From assembly GCF_001186125.1 (NCBI RefSeq), contig NW_014040333.1, forward strand, positions 38,151-60,418: DNA of 22,268 nucleotides. The letters run 5' to 3'. Shown here one piece after another: positions 1 through 10,100 of the stretch; positions within the stretch are counted from its first letter, which is position 1, and the number at the start of each line of letters is the position of its first letter. The stretch is from Sphaeroforma arctica JP610 (Eukaryota > Opisthokonta > Ichthyosporea > Ichthyophonida). The notes below the pieces were generated by a model. That model searched no databases. It saw only the letters and a list, made by a program, of their open reading frames with translations, and was not told the origin of the DNA. The translations under genes and the position numbers were made by a program.

Positions 1-220
1 GTTTGCGTGTGTGTGTGTGTTTGTGTGTGTGTGTGTACACGTATATATTTATATATATATATATATATGCGCGACATCTTGCAATTATTCGGAGCTTGTG
101 CAGGGTTGTTAGGTTTCCTTCGCACCCATGTAGCATTTGCCGCAATAACCAAGACCCGCCGTCTCACAGTTCAAATCGATCGACACGACTCGTCAACTTT
201 CGAATCTCACCCCTTCCCAG
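1..220 (+). other. Intron of the FHIP-like gene, with GT and TA microsatellites
   Basis: No coding signal is visible. The first ~36 bases are a GT-rich dinucleotide run and bases ~40-68 are a TA run. The stretch ends in CCCTTCCCAG at 211-220, a good pyrimidine-rich 3' splice site directly before the first recognisable exon. I read it as the end of an intron whose upstream exons lie outside the window. The short open frames across it are low-complexity translations of the microsatellites. Confidence 0.6.
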
Positions 221-1895
221 GACGTGGTGGAGTTCTACGAGGGCGATTTCCTGCGCATGTTATTGCAGAAAATGCAGCGCATGCTAGATGAGCCGTACGG
301 CGAGATGCTTAGGGTCTCTGCATTGCTCAGTCACTTGGCCACTTTCCCCAACGAGCAGCTGCGAACGTTCCTACTGAGTCCCAAGTGCGAGGTGCCGCCG
401 TCGGTGCTCACACTATACCACTCGCTGGAGATTGTAAGTGGGTCGTCAGTGTGGCTGTGTATATCTGTAGTAGTTTGGAGATTGTAAGTGGTCGTCAGTG
501 TGGCTGTGTGTTTCTGTAGTAGTATGGAGATTGTAAGTGGTCGTCAGTGTGGCTGTGTGCATCTGTAGTAGTATGGAGATTGTAAGTGGGTCGTCAGTGT
601 GGCTGTGTGTATCTGTAGTATTATGGAGATTGTGTGTGGGTCGTCAGTGTGGCTGTGTGCATCTGTAGTAGTATAGAGATTGTAAGTGGGTCGTCAGTGT
701 GGCTGTGTGTATATGTAGTAGTATGGAGATTGTAAGTGGGTCGTCAGTGTGGCTGTGTGTATCTGTAGTAGTATGGAGATTGTAAGTGGGTCGTCAGTGT
801 GGCTGTGTGTATCTGTAGCAGTATGCGTGTGCGAACGCAGTGGCTACTAGGACCATCCAGTTATACCTGTAGTTCGACGTGTTTTAGTTGTGCACCCGTT
901 CAGACACGGAGTCAGTGACCCACACCCTGAACCTGTACGCGCATATGTGTCTTGCCCACTGCATCACCCCGTGCGTGTTCGTTCGATTGAATGAGTACGG
1001 CCTTACACGGTGTGTAGCTGAGAGAGCCTTGAACCATGCGACTCTGCACTTGACAGGTGGTTGCCGAGCTTTCGCGTCGTGCTGGGACCATAGATAACTT
1101 TCAAGCGCTGGTCACCAGAGCTAAACTGGCTCTAAGTGAGAAGGGCATGCTACGGTAGGTTTCTTAAGTGTTTGCTGACGTGGTGTCTGTGTGTCTGGTC
1201 TGTAGAACGATGGAAGATAGTGTGTAGATGCACTCATTTGATGTCCTTTCTATCTGCCTGAATAGAGACCCTCGTGCACAGTGCGCTGGTTTATATTAAT
1301 CCATAGATACGCATTATTTTAAACGAGACTTGTGTATAATACTGTGTATTGACGCTGTCATCGATGACGCGAGGATCTTACCATCTGCTGCATGACATTC
1401 GTGCGTGTAAGTTCAGTCGTTTCAAGGGCAAGCTTATACCTATGCACACATATGCGCATTAAAGGGAGACTGTCCTCTTTGATATGTCCAAAACAGCTGA
1501 ATCGCACTTGGGAAAGCATTCCATGACATGGTCGCACTTTGTGCGTATTTTACTGAGTCTACCACATGGTTATAACCATTAAGCACCACTGTATACACAG
1601 CGAGGAAGACGATCCGGAGTTATGGGAGTACGCCAATGAAGTGCAGGTAGGTGGTCTCTTTCTCTCGTGCTGGTACTTTACCACAGGCTTTCTTGCAATC
1701 CCGCGCAGGCTTTAGAGTGTTTGTAAACCTCTACTAAACACCTACCGTGTAATATTGGCCGGATGCTTGTATCTCAGAATTAGCCCATGCTTATGCAATT
1801 GTATCCTTAAAACACTGCAGGCGACCATCCTACTAGACGAGTTTGTGAAGGAGATCGGCTCCTGCTGTATGGTCAGCAATGAGTCCTCTGTGTAG
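221..1895 (+). CDS. FHIP/FAM160 (RAI16-like) family protein, C-terminal exons
   Basis: Four exons join in frame: 221-433, 1057-1154, 1601-1646 and 1821-1895 (TAG stop), giving the last 143 residues. Introns start GTAAGT, GTAGGT and GTAGGT, and end CAG. Seen in the translation: FLRMLLQKMQRMLDEPYG, then LSHLATFPNEQLRTFLL, then an ALVTRAKLAL segment and a final TILLDEFVKEIG helix. From memory, this order matches the C-terminus of animal FAM160B/FHIP2 proteins, which have a LLDQPY-like segment, an SRLA..P..LHEYLL-like segment and a final VLEEF.KELA-like helix. FHIP proteins join the FTS-Hook complex and link dynein to endosomal or Golgi cargo; that role is inferred from family. The gene is 5'-truncated by the window edge. 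Its intron after 433 begins with a tandem repeat that copies the splice donor. Confidence 0.75.
431..825 (+). repeat. 50-bp minisatellite made of copies of an exon-intron junction
   Basis: About eight tandem units of 49-50 bp start at 431, 481, 530, 579, 629, 679, 729 and 779. The unit begins ATTGTAAGTGGGTCGTCAGT and ends near TAGTATGGAG. The first unit includes the last codon of the FHIP exon and its donor, so GAGATT|GTAAGT recurs in nearly every copy. The fifth copy is diverged at the donor (TGTGTG). Each unit also contains CTGTAG, which resembles a 3' splice site. Confidence 0.95.
826..1056 (+). other. Rest of FHIP-like intron after the repeat
   Basis: Unique sequence of ordinary base composition ending in TTGACAG at the acceptor before 1057. 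A 69-codon open frame at 888-1097 runs through the acceptor in a frame that does not match the FHIP exon, so I treat it as chance. Confidence 0.6.
1155..1600 (+). other. FHIP-like intron (446 bp)
   Basis: Bounded by GTAGGT at 1155 and ACACAG at 1595-1600. It is a phase-2 intron, splitting an Arg codon (CG|C). I see no repeat, RNA gene or open frame of note inside it. Confidence 0.7.
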
Positions 1896-1934
1896 GCGCC
1901 CATCCATCTACAACTTGTACATTAAGTTAGAAAC

Positions 1935-2087
1935 AAAATGTAAATGAATCCAAAATATAAGTGAGTCAAAAATATAAATGAATCGAATATATAAGTGAAT
2001 CAAATATATAAATGAATCAAAAATATAAATGAATCCAAAATATAAGTGAATCAAGAATCTAAATAAATACAAAATGTAAATGGAACC
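1935..2087 (+). repeat. 17-bp AT-rich minisatellite, nine units
   Basis: Nine 17-bp units of the type AAAATATAAGTGAATCA, with substitutions between units, begin 39 bases after the FHIP stop codon and so probably lie in the 3' UTR. Unit variants alternate TAAATGAATC and TAAGTGAATC. The eighth unit contains AATAAA at 2062-2067. Confidence 0.9.
2062..2067 (+). terminator. Candidate poly(A) signal for the FHIP-like gene
   Basis: AATAAA lies 167 bases after the stop, created by a variant unit of the 17-bp minisatellite. It is the closest canonical hexamer on this strand that I found. No transcript evidence is available. Confidence 0.35.
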
Positions 2088-2210
2088 CCTCCGTACACTT
2101 GTACGCTGTTGACTGTTGCAGGCCGGTGTATCGGCTCTCTCTGCACGACACGTGCTCTCTGGGGCTGGAATGAATTGTTTATTTTAGTATGTAGCTGGGC
2201 TGCGGTGTGA

Positions 2211-2480
2211 TTTTAGGAGCGCCATCAGTAGCCTATCACTGGGGACATGAACTCCTTACTTATTGTCCATACATAATTCAGTTTATTTTATGAAGTAACT
2301 GACTTGTGGTTTGGTTTTAGAAGTGCCATCAGTAGCCTATCACTGGGGATATGAATACCTTGCTTATTGTCCATACATAATTCAGTTTGTTCCTGTGGAT
2401 TGGTTTTAGAAGTGTCATCAGTAGCCTATCACTGGGGGTATGCACTCGTTGCTTATTGTTCACACATTCTTTGGTATTTC
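2211..2480 (+). repeat. Three diverged copies of a ~90-105 bp repeat
   Basis: Copies start at TTTTAG at 2211, 2315 and 2404. All share a GCCATCAGTAGCCTATCACT-type core (third copy GTCATC), followed by a CTTATTGTCCATACATAATT-type tail. The tail of the third copy merges into the first unit of the 46-bp minisatellite. Confidence 0.85.
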
Positions 2481-3131
2481 CTAGTGTGCACTCGTTGCTT
2501 GTTGTTCACACATTCTTTCGTACTTTCTAGTAAGCACTCGTTGCTTATTGTTCACACATTCTTTGGTATTTCCTAGTATGCACTCGTTGCTTGTTGTTCA
2601 AACATTCTTTGGTACTTCCTAGTATGACTCGTTGCTTATTGTTCACACATTCTTTGGTACTCCCTAGTATGCACTCGCTGCTTGTTGTTCACACATTCTT
2701 TGGTTCTTCCTAGTATGCACTCGTGTCTTATTGTTCACACATTTTTTGGTACGTCCTAGTATGCACTCCTCGTTGCTTGTTGTTCAAACATTCTTTGGTA
2801 CTTCCTAGTATGCACTCGTTGCTTATTGTTCACACATTCTTTGGTACTCCCTAGTATGCACTCGCTGCTTGTTGTTCACACATTCTTTGGTTCTTCCTAG
2901 TATGCACTCGTTTCTTATTGTTCACACATTCTTTGGTACGTCCTAGTATGCACTCATTGCTTGTTGTTCACACATTCTTTGGTACTTCCTAGTATGCACT
3001 CATTGATTGTTATTGACACATTCTTTGGTACTTCCTAGTATGCACTCGTTGCTTATTGATCACACATTCTTTATTACTTCCTAGTTTGCACTCGTTGCTT
3101 ATTGTTCACACATTCTTTCGTACTTCCTATT
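2442..3131 (+). repeat. 46-bp minisatellite, about 15 units
   Basis: The unit starts GCACTCGTTGCTTATTGTTC and continues ACACATTCTTTGGTACTTCC then TAGTAT. The first copies start at 2442, 2488, 2534 and 2580, exactly 46 bases apart. Copies alternate between CTTATTGTTC and CTTGTTGTTC, suggesting duplication of multi-unit blocks. The 69-codon open frame at 2367-2576 is a translation of the repeat, not a gene. Confidence 0.95.
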
Positions 3132-4874
3132 GGGTATTCGGGCAGGCTACCCCAGCGGTTTAGTTATTATGCAGCTGCTGTAAACAGTCCCACAAGCGCT
3201 CTGTTCACACACATATGGCCTTAAAAAAATATGAGGCGCATGAGATTTCCGAAAGAAAGTGCTAAATTCGGCTGTAGTCGATGTTCAACAGGCACCTTGA
3301 TGTATATAATATATATGCTTATAGATTACGGTGAGTTATCATACGGTGCGCATGCAGAGATGAAGATACACGAAAGGGGCAGGCAAATGCACCTGTGACT
3401 GGGATAAGCGCGTCTCTATTCGCAGTCCCATCGCTTAAATTAGAGAAAGTCCATACATAAGCATATCTGTTTTGTCCAATAATGCAATAGAACATAAATG
3501 GCAACATAAATAAAGTTAGATATCCTTTGTTGAGAGTATTGTACTCTATACCATGGGGGAGACAACTCGCTGCACACAAACATGCTCCTCCATGTATCTG
3601 CAGGTGTACGTTACGCCTATGTTTATTTGCAGGTGTGGAGTGTGTATAAACGTACTCGTAAGAATTGTAGAGACGGGTTGATACTGATGAGAAATGGAGA
3701 CGAGCAATTGCCCACTCTCTGTTGAATCAGCTATATGGTATTGCACCCTGTTCTGGGACCCACAAGTACTATTACGCTTTAAAAAACACTCGCAAGTAAA
3801 GTCCTCTACAGCTTGGCAAGGTTGTACTGGTTGCAGTACACTATGATTCAGACAGGATTGTGCGCTGACCTTGGGAGGTAGACAAAATAAAGTCAACCGG
3901 ACACGTACAACAAATGGATGTGATGTTATTGTGCGAGGCTATATGCAGAGCTACTCATGTGCAGCTTTATACGTGTGTTCGTCTGCCTAGCAAGTCTATC
4001 GGGAACACATACATCATGTACATTGTTTCTGAGTGGTTATATATACTGGTAAGCGACCAGCATGGTACTGTAGCCCAACTATTCTACACTCTAAACGTAG
4101 CTGTGTGGAAGCTCGCCGTTTAACCCTGACCTTCTTTTATGCATGCTAAAGCTAGTATGACGATCAGAAGACACTTTCCTATGTATGATACGGCATACGG
4201 ATATGCAACTAATAGAGATGCGCATCAACGGCACACCAATCGGTCGCCTAAGTCTACCGGTACACTTCACTGGATACAGTATACTGCAGCACCGCTCTAT
4301 AGAATTATATATCCTAAACGTTCTCTGACCCAGCCGACGCTGACCTCAGGCAACAGCACTTCAACATTCTGTACACCTGACTCAACTTATTGGTCTAGAC
4401 ATCGATCTGTAGTTGTCAATCCATGCGCATCAAGCATAACGCAATCAATTCAAACTATGTATCGTTTCGTAGCACTTACCCAAAGCTTTACCTTACTGGT
4501 TACAATATATATATATGCATGCATGAAATACATACAAATTGGTACCACTGTATTCGAAACAGAACTAGCCATTATTGTCCACCGATTGTATGTAGACATG
4601 TAAATATCGACCAGAAGATCACCACGTATTACATGTTCACTGCGGACTTGCAATTTGACATACGTGAGCAATACAAACAATATTCAGTCACACTCGAGCT
4701 CAAAAACACAGTGTTGTGCACATCAATCATCATCATAATGTATAGGGACAGTGATATTTGATGACTCGCACTACCAAGAACAAATTCGCGTAGCTTTCCG
4801 ACCATCTGATAACCAAAATCCTATAGCGGACAACACCATCAACATCCGCAAAATTATAAATCGCACACACACAC
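3132..4874. other. Intergenic stretch with no supported gene
   Basis: AT-rich sequence of unclear content. Open frames of 86-154 codons occur on both strands (for example 3546-3896 minus and 4139-4603 plus), but their translations show no family resemblance, have biased Thr/Ser/Ile/Tyr composition and overlap other frames of similar length. Nothing in it resembled a tRNA, snRNA or transposon end. It lies between the 3' ends of two convergent genes. Confidence 0.5.
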
Positions 4875-4974
4875 TCTTATAATATCACAACTCAATCGTT
4901 ATAATACAACTGTTCATACAACAATCTTATAATATCACAACTCGATCGATATAATACAACTGTTCATACAACAA
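4875..4974 (+). repeat. 50-bp tandem duplication
   Basis: Two nearly identical 50-bp units start TCTTATAATATCACAACTC at 4875 and 4925. They differ mainly at CAATCGTT versus CGATCGAT. Confidence 0.9.
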
Positions 4975-5006
4975 GCTATGCATTAAAAGTATGGAGATCC
5001 TTCTAT

Positions 5007-5012
5007 TTTAAT
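5007..5012 (-). terminator. Candidate poly(A) signal (ATTAAA) for the zinc/RGG gene
   Basis: On the minus strand ATTAAA lies about 100 bases after the stop codon of the 5113-6227 gene. It is the common variant hexamer and there is no better candidate nearby. The AT-rich setting makes chance occurrence easy. Confidence 0.3.
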
Positions 5013-5112
5013 ATTTCTTGAATTTCTTCATTATATATACAATTTCTAAGCTCTTATATCTGCGTACAACAACGTCACCGTACACAGTTTATATTATCCA
5101 AGGACACGTGAA

Positions 5113-6227
5113 TTACTCGTGCTTGAACTTGCAGTTATCAAACGAGCACTCTCCCCTTTGGAACTTATAGCATACACCCTGGGGTCTCTCCTTCTTGGGC
5201 TCTGAACAGTCGTATGACATGTGCCCGCTGCCTCCACAGTTGTAACAACCTCTGTCGTTGCTCTGGGCACCGCCGCGGCCACCACGACCACCACGTTGAC
5301 CACCACGACCACCACGACCACCACGACCACCGGCACTAGCTCCCTCACCGAAACGCTCCTTCTTAGCAGCCTTGCAAGGTTTGCAACGCACGGGCTCGTT
5401 CTACAACGAAATACGAAAGTTTGAAGCATGTGAGGATATGCTCCATAGAGTGTGATGTGATTGTGGTTATTAAACTAATCAGAATTGTCGCATTCGCTTT
5501 ACACCGGGTCAAACGACAGTACTATAAAGAACACGGCATAACAACGAACACAAACACACATCGAACAATTTGAACATACCTCCCAACCCTTGGACAAAAA
5601 GAACTCCTGCTCGCCAGCAGAGAAGACAAAGTCCTCTTGACAGTCGCGACAGTTAATGTTCTTGTCACCAGCCTCACCGGCCTCGGCATGTTCAGCCTTC
5701 TTGGGCTTGGTGTGGATTTTCATACCACCATCATCCTCATCGTTGTTTTCTCCCTCCTTAGTCTCCTCTTTCTTGGTCTCTTCCTCATCATCGTCCGATG
5801 AATCGGAATCACTGCCTGATTCAGAATCAGAACTGTCCTTTGCTGCCTCAACCTTGGCATCTTCCTTGGTCTCTTCTTCCTCATCAGACGACGAATCACT
5901 GTCAGAAGGATCTTCCTTAGCCTTTGTCTCTTCCTCAGCCTCGGACTCACTGTCTGAGCCGCTGCTCTCAGCCTCCTTGGTCTCTACCTTGGCCTCCTCC
6001 ATCTCCTCATCGTCGGACTCGGAATCAGACGATTCAGACTCTGACGAAGATGAGGGGGGTGGAGGAGTGGGCTCCTTCTTCGCTTTCTTGGACTTCTTCT
6101 CCTTCTTAGCCTTCTTGCTATCCTTTGCAACCACAACCTCTACATCCTTCTTGGAGGACTTGACCTTCTTTGCCTTCTTGGACTCGACGTCATCGCCGGA
6201 ACGCTTCTTACTTACTACGGAAGGCAT
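5113..6227 (-). CDS. Nucleolin-like acidic protein with zinc ribbon, RGG box, CCHC knuckle and CCCH finger
   Basis: Two exons, 6227-5580 and 5400-5113, are joined across a 179-bp intron (GTATGT...TTGTAG) in phase 0, giving 311 residues. Order: Lys-rich KKAKK segment (~7-53), short Pro run, long acidic Ser/Glu/Asp tract rich in SDSE casein-kinase-2-like sites (~58-165), a zinc ribbon with C193, C196, C222 and C225 around FVFSAGEQEFFLSKGWENEP (resembles the 'probable zinc-ribbon' family PF13451), an RGG/GAR box (~240-260), a CCHC knuckle (C268, C271, H276, C281) and a C-terminal C-x7-C-x4-C-x3-H finger (C293, C301, C306, H310). The acidic-plus-RGG layout suggests a nucleolar or RNA-binding protein such as nucleolin or Nopp140, but there is no RRM. 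The exact role is unknown. The intron separates the two halves of the zinc ribbon. The ATG at 6227 is the first in frame. Confidence 0.88.
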
Positions 6228-7165
6228 AATGTATATGACAAAATCAAATTATAATATAATTGAGGTATGAGCTAATCCGTATGCTAACGTGACAACTTTA
6301 TAAACTATAATCCACACAGCTGTGATGAAGAAATAAATTACAAAATACACAAGTCCACCTGCGCGGCATGAGAGTTCAGTACAAATGTTGAAGAGTTTCA
6401 AAACAAAACAAACTCCCCGTGTGTATTTTGTGTTGCCCGCGCACGTACACGTGTATTTTCTTGTAAGAATTTGTGTTGATAGGGATGAATCATACGATGA
6501 TTTGTCTAGTAGCCAAATAAACAGGAAATTTTAGATTTTCGTTACGGTGAAACGTGTAATTCATTTTTCAGCTTTTTATTTCGAAATTATCGTGGTAGGC
6601 AATATTCTTCCAAGGGAAGATGAGTTAAATTGAATTCTGTTCATTTTTATTGGATGAAAAAAAGACTACAGTCGATTTTCATTGACTGCTAAGTACTATA
6701 CTATCCTGCATTTGGGTGTCGTTTTTATTTTATTTTTATCTCTGAACACCCTTTTAGTTTTTTGAAAACAAACCCCTGCAGGGAAAAATGAAAAATCATG
6801 ACCAGTTTTCAGAACCAACGCACACAGCCCGAGTCAGCCACACACTGACCAACACGCGTCACAGCTCGAGACTCGAGACTCGAGACACGCCCGTAGTCTG
6901 TAATACGAGACAAATAACAAGAGGCTAATCTTTTAATCTTACCTTAAAAATCTCTTTGTTTAATGTCTGTTACAAGTCCGTGGTAGCTGGTGCTGTACGC
7001 CGGTTAGGCAGTATATTCAATTTGTGCTCGTTCTGTTACCAAGTGAGGTCCTGAGCTTCTATTCGCTGTGCTTGCCTTGTAGCATTCCTTGCGGTGAAGA
7101 GTGAGGGGGGTGTAGACGACAGACGGTATGCTAAGTGTGATATAATAGGAATTCAGCACGACACC
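6228..7165. promoter_or_regulatory. Divergent promoter region between the zinc/RGG gene and the CENP-B-like gene
   Basis: This 938-bp space separates two genes transcribed away from each other, so it should hold both promoters and 5' UTRs. Visible elements are an E-box-type palindrome ACACGTGT near 6448-6455, AT-rich stretches upstream of the minus-strand gene and, at 6865-6885, three perfect tandem CTCGAGA units. A five-codon upstream ORF (7128-7145, ATG to TAA) sits 20 bases before the start codon of the plus-strand gene. No tandem array of the type found elsewhere in the window is present. Confidence 0.55.
6865..6885. promoter_or_regulatory. Three tandem CTCGAGA units
   Basis: Perfect 7-bp repeats start at 6865, 6872 and 6879, each containing the palindrome CTCGAG. 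They lie ~300 bp upstream of one start codon and ~640 bp from the other. Helical spacing is below one turn, so three simultaneous bound dimers are unlikely. A binding role is a guess. Confidence 0.35.
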
Positions 7166-10100
7166 ATGGCAGATGGGAACGAGTTGGACTCGTTGATGAA
7201 CCTCAATGCAAACGAGCATGACGACGATATACCCTTGAGCCCCCTAGATGGCAGTGATAATGGGTTAGGGCCCACAGATGATCAGGATGAGAGTAGCTTA
7301 CCCCTGCCTCCGGGCTTTCCAGGGCTGTTGCACGGGCATCAGCCCCAAGGTGGGGTGGAGACTGAGATTGACATGCAATTCCGCGACTTGGATTATATAT
7401 CTCAGCAATCGTATGATGTTGGTCCGGCCTATGATGAGGATGCGATGCGATTACAGGTACAGGTGGAGGGTGGTCAGGGCCAACATATTGAGCATCAGAG
7501 CAGTCATCCTCAGGGACAGCCGCTGGATATAGAGCACGCGCATACTTATCACGAACAACAGGATCACTCGCATGAATTGCAGGCGCAAGTGCATGAGATC
7601 GATCAGCACATGACTACTGATTTAGAAGGACATCAACATGGACATGATGAGCATCGACAGCAACATCAACACCAGCAACATCAACACCAGCAGCGGCATG
7701 ACCAACACCAGCACCAACACCAACACCACGAACATATGCAGCACGATCAACTGTCGCACCAGGCAGAACATGCGGAGCATATGCAGCAAGACCAGCACAC
7801 ACACTTGCCGCAAGATGTACATACTCTTAACAGTCATATGCTACGTGATGAAAGTATGCAGCAATCGTTTGGCGATTTAGGTTCGAAAGCTCCCGTGATA
7901 TCAGAGATGCATGCTCAATCGGAACTGGGTGGTGATCAAACGCAACAGGCGCAGCAATTTCAACAGCATCAAACCATCACGCAACTGCAATACTCTCAGG
8001 CACATACTCACGAGTATCATCAACAACACCAACAGCAACTACAAATACAACATGAACATTTAGATCAACAACAAGGTCGAGAACGAGAAATGCAAAGTGA
8101 GATAGACATGTATCAAGCACAACAAACGGATCCACAAGGACAGCAACGCCAACAACAACAGCAGCCTCAGTATGCGCATGAACAGCGGAAGGAAGAGCAG
8201 AAGCAGCAGCAACAACAAGTTGAAAGCTACCAACAACACCAGGCACCAAATCACCATGTGGAGCATCAACAGCAGCACGACCAGCAGCAAGGCCAGCCAA
8301 GCCTACACCAACACCAGCAGCACGAACAGCAGCACGACCAGCAACATCAACAGCACAATCACCTATCCCAGCAGCAACAGATACAGCTGGCTCAGGAGGC
8401 TCTGCAACTCACTGTCCAGAATGAAGGCCGCATCGAATCATTTGTACAGTTGACGGCCCATGAACATTCGCAGGACCTGGGTGTGGGTGGCAGTACGGGC
8501 GCACAGTATGACAGCGCAGCCTTACAAGACCATTCAGATGCCACAGAACTTATCAGAAAAACCCAGATGCAACACATGGGCTCCATGCACGACCAGCTCC
8601 TGAATTTCGCGTTACCCAATACCGTCGAATCATCCGGTCAACAGATCAATCATCAACACGCTGCGCAGGCGCATCTCAACGAGCCAGCCCTGAGCGCCCC
8701 AGGCTCCAATTTGGAGCTCATGCCTAGTTTACACGCCAGTCATAATAATGTTGTACAGCCACCACTTGAGCCCATGGATTCAAATGCCTCGGATATCTTC
8801 GATGTAGGTGTCGGTATGAGTGCGAGTGCGGCAGATCATCGTCCACAGGACTTGTCAAATCAGAGTGTAATACAAAACTCGCAACTCAATCGCGACCAGC
8901 AACAGCAGCAGCAACAGCATCAACAGCAACAAGGTGGATATCAAGAACATGATACCCTAGCACACTCACAGCAGCCACCCGATCTTCAAGCACAGGTGCA
9001 CGCGCAAGGTCCATCACAGGGACTACCACATGCGCAAATCCAACCACAGCCTAATGTACACCTTCAACACCCTGGCCCAGCACCCTCACACAGTGCGAGT
9101 TCCGTGGTGGTATACGACACGGCCACCAGTGTCAACCCCGACTTCCAGGCACAGTCGCTGCTGGGTGATTCGTACAATCAACAAGCAATGGAGCAGCACT
9201 CGCATCTGCAACACCCCCTACAGCACCAGTCTATGCAGTTCCTGCCCATTGCGATGCCCCCTCCTGCGCCGCCGGTGAAGCCCAGGGCACCGAAGAAGAA
9301 ATACGTATCACTCACAATGTCGCAGAAACAGCAGTTGATAGCCGACGCTGAGGCGCAGGGGTTCGTTGTGGGAAGTGAAATCAGCAAACAGATGTGCAAC
9401 CAGAAAGAACTGTCGCAGAAGTACAATGTGTCGGCCAAGACCGTGTTCCGCGCGCTCAACCAGGCGGGTAGCATCATTATCCGCAGCAACACGGGCAAGG
9501 GCACCTCACGCAGGCAGCGTAGGGGCAAATGGCCCCAATTGGATGCGTACATGGCAGAGTGGGTGGTGCAACGCAGAGCTAAACAGCCGGTGGTGCGTAT
9601 CTCACTCAACAGCATACAGAACGAAGCCGCAGACTACGCCCGATTGCACGGCATCGACAAGTTCTCTGCGAGCCACGGGTGGGTGGAGGGGTTCAAGAAC
9701 CGCATGGGCATGAAGGACCTCTTCAGTTCAGACCCGCAGCCCTACCCACAGATACCTCCCGCGACACCTGCGGTACCACGGGCCAATGCCGACAACCGCC
9801 AGCTCGCATTGATTGCGGCTGATGCTACGGCACACCCGTCTACTGCAGAGTCACAGACTTCGTTTGTGGGTACCGATGCGCATGCGTCCGCGCACACGCA
9901 CTTGCTGGCATTCCAGCAACAAGCGCCCTATGACTATACCCAGCAGCAGCAGCAGCAACCACAGGCTCCGCTGTCATACAACCAGGACGGTCTCGAGAAT
10001 GAGAACAACCTGCAAGGACTCGGCTCGGCTCAACAGTCTGCGCCACCGCAAGACCAGCCACACCAGTACGGACAACCACACGAACCACCAGAGCAATACG

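Noticed and set aside
3546-3896. 116-codon minus-strand open frame with several Cys
   Set aside because: The Cys spacing matches no motif known to me and no supporting exon or signal is visible.
4139-4603. 154-codon plus-strand open frame
   Set aside because: No family resemblance, no promoter or splice context, and another frame of similar length overlaps it.
5094-5429. Poly-Val and poly-Thr open frames on both strands
   Set aside because: They are shadow frames of the Gly-Arg-rich RGG box of the zinc/RGG gene.
6207-6216. GTAAGTAAG donor-like sequence just after the start codon of the zinc/RGG gene
   Set aside because: The frame continues open for 200 more codons with clear protein composition up to a better-supported donor at 5579, so it is probably not used.
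5656-6270. 204-codon plus-strand open frame rich in Ser
   Set aside because: It is the antisense shadow of the acidic Ser/Glu tract, which itself continues into a zinc ribbon with intact ligands.
7094-7165. Extension of the CENP-B-like protein upstream to 7094
   Set aside because: The frame there begins with GTG, not ATG; the first ATG, in good context, is at 7166.
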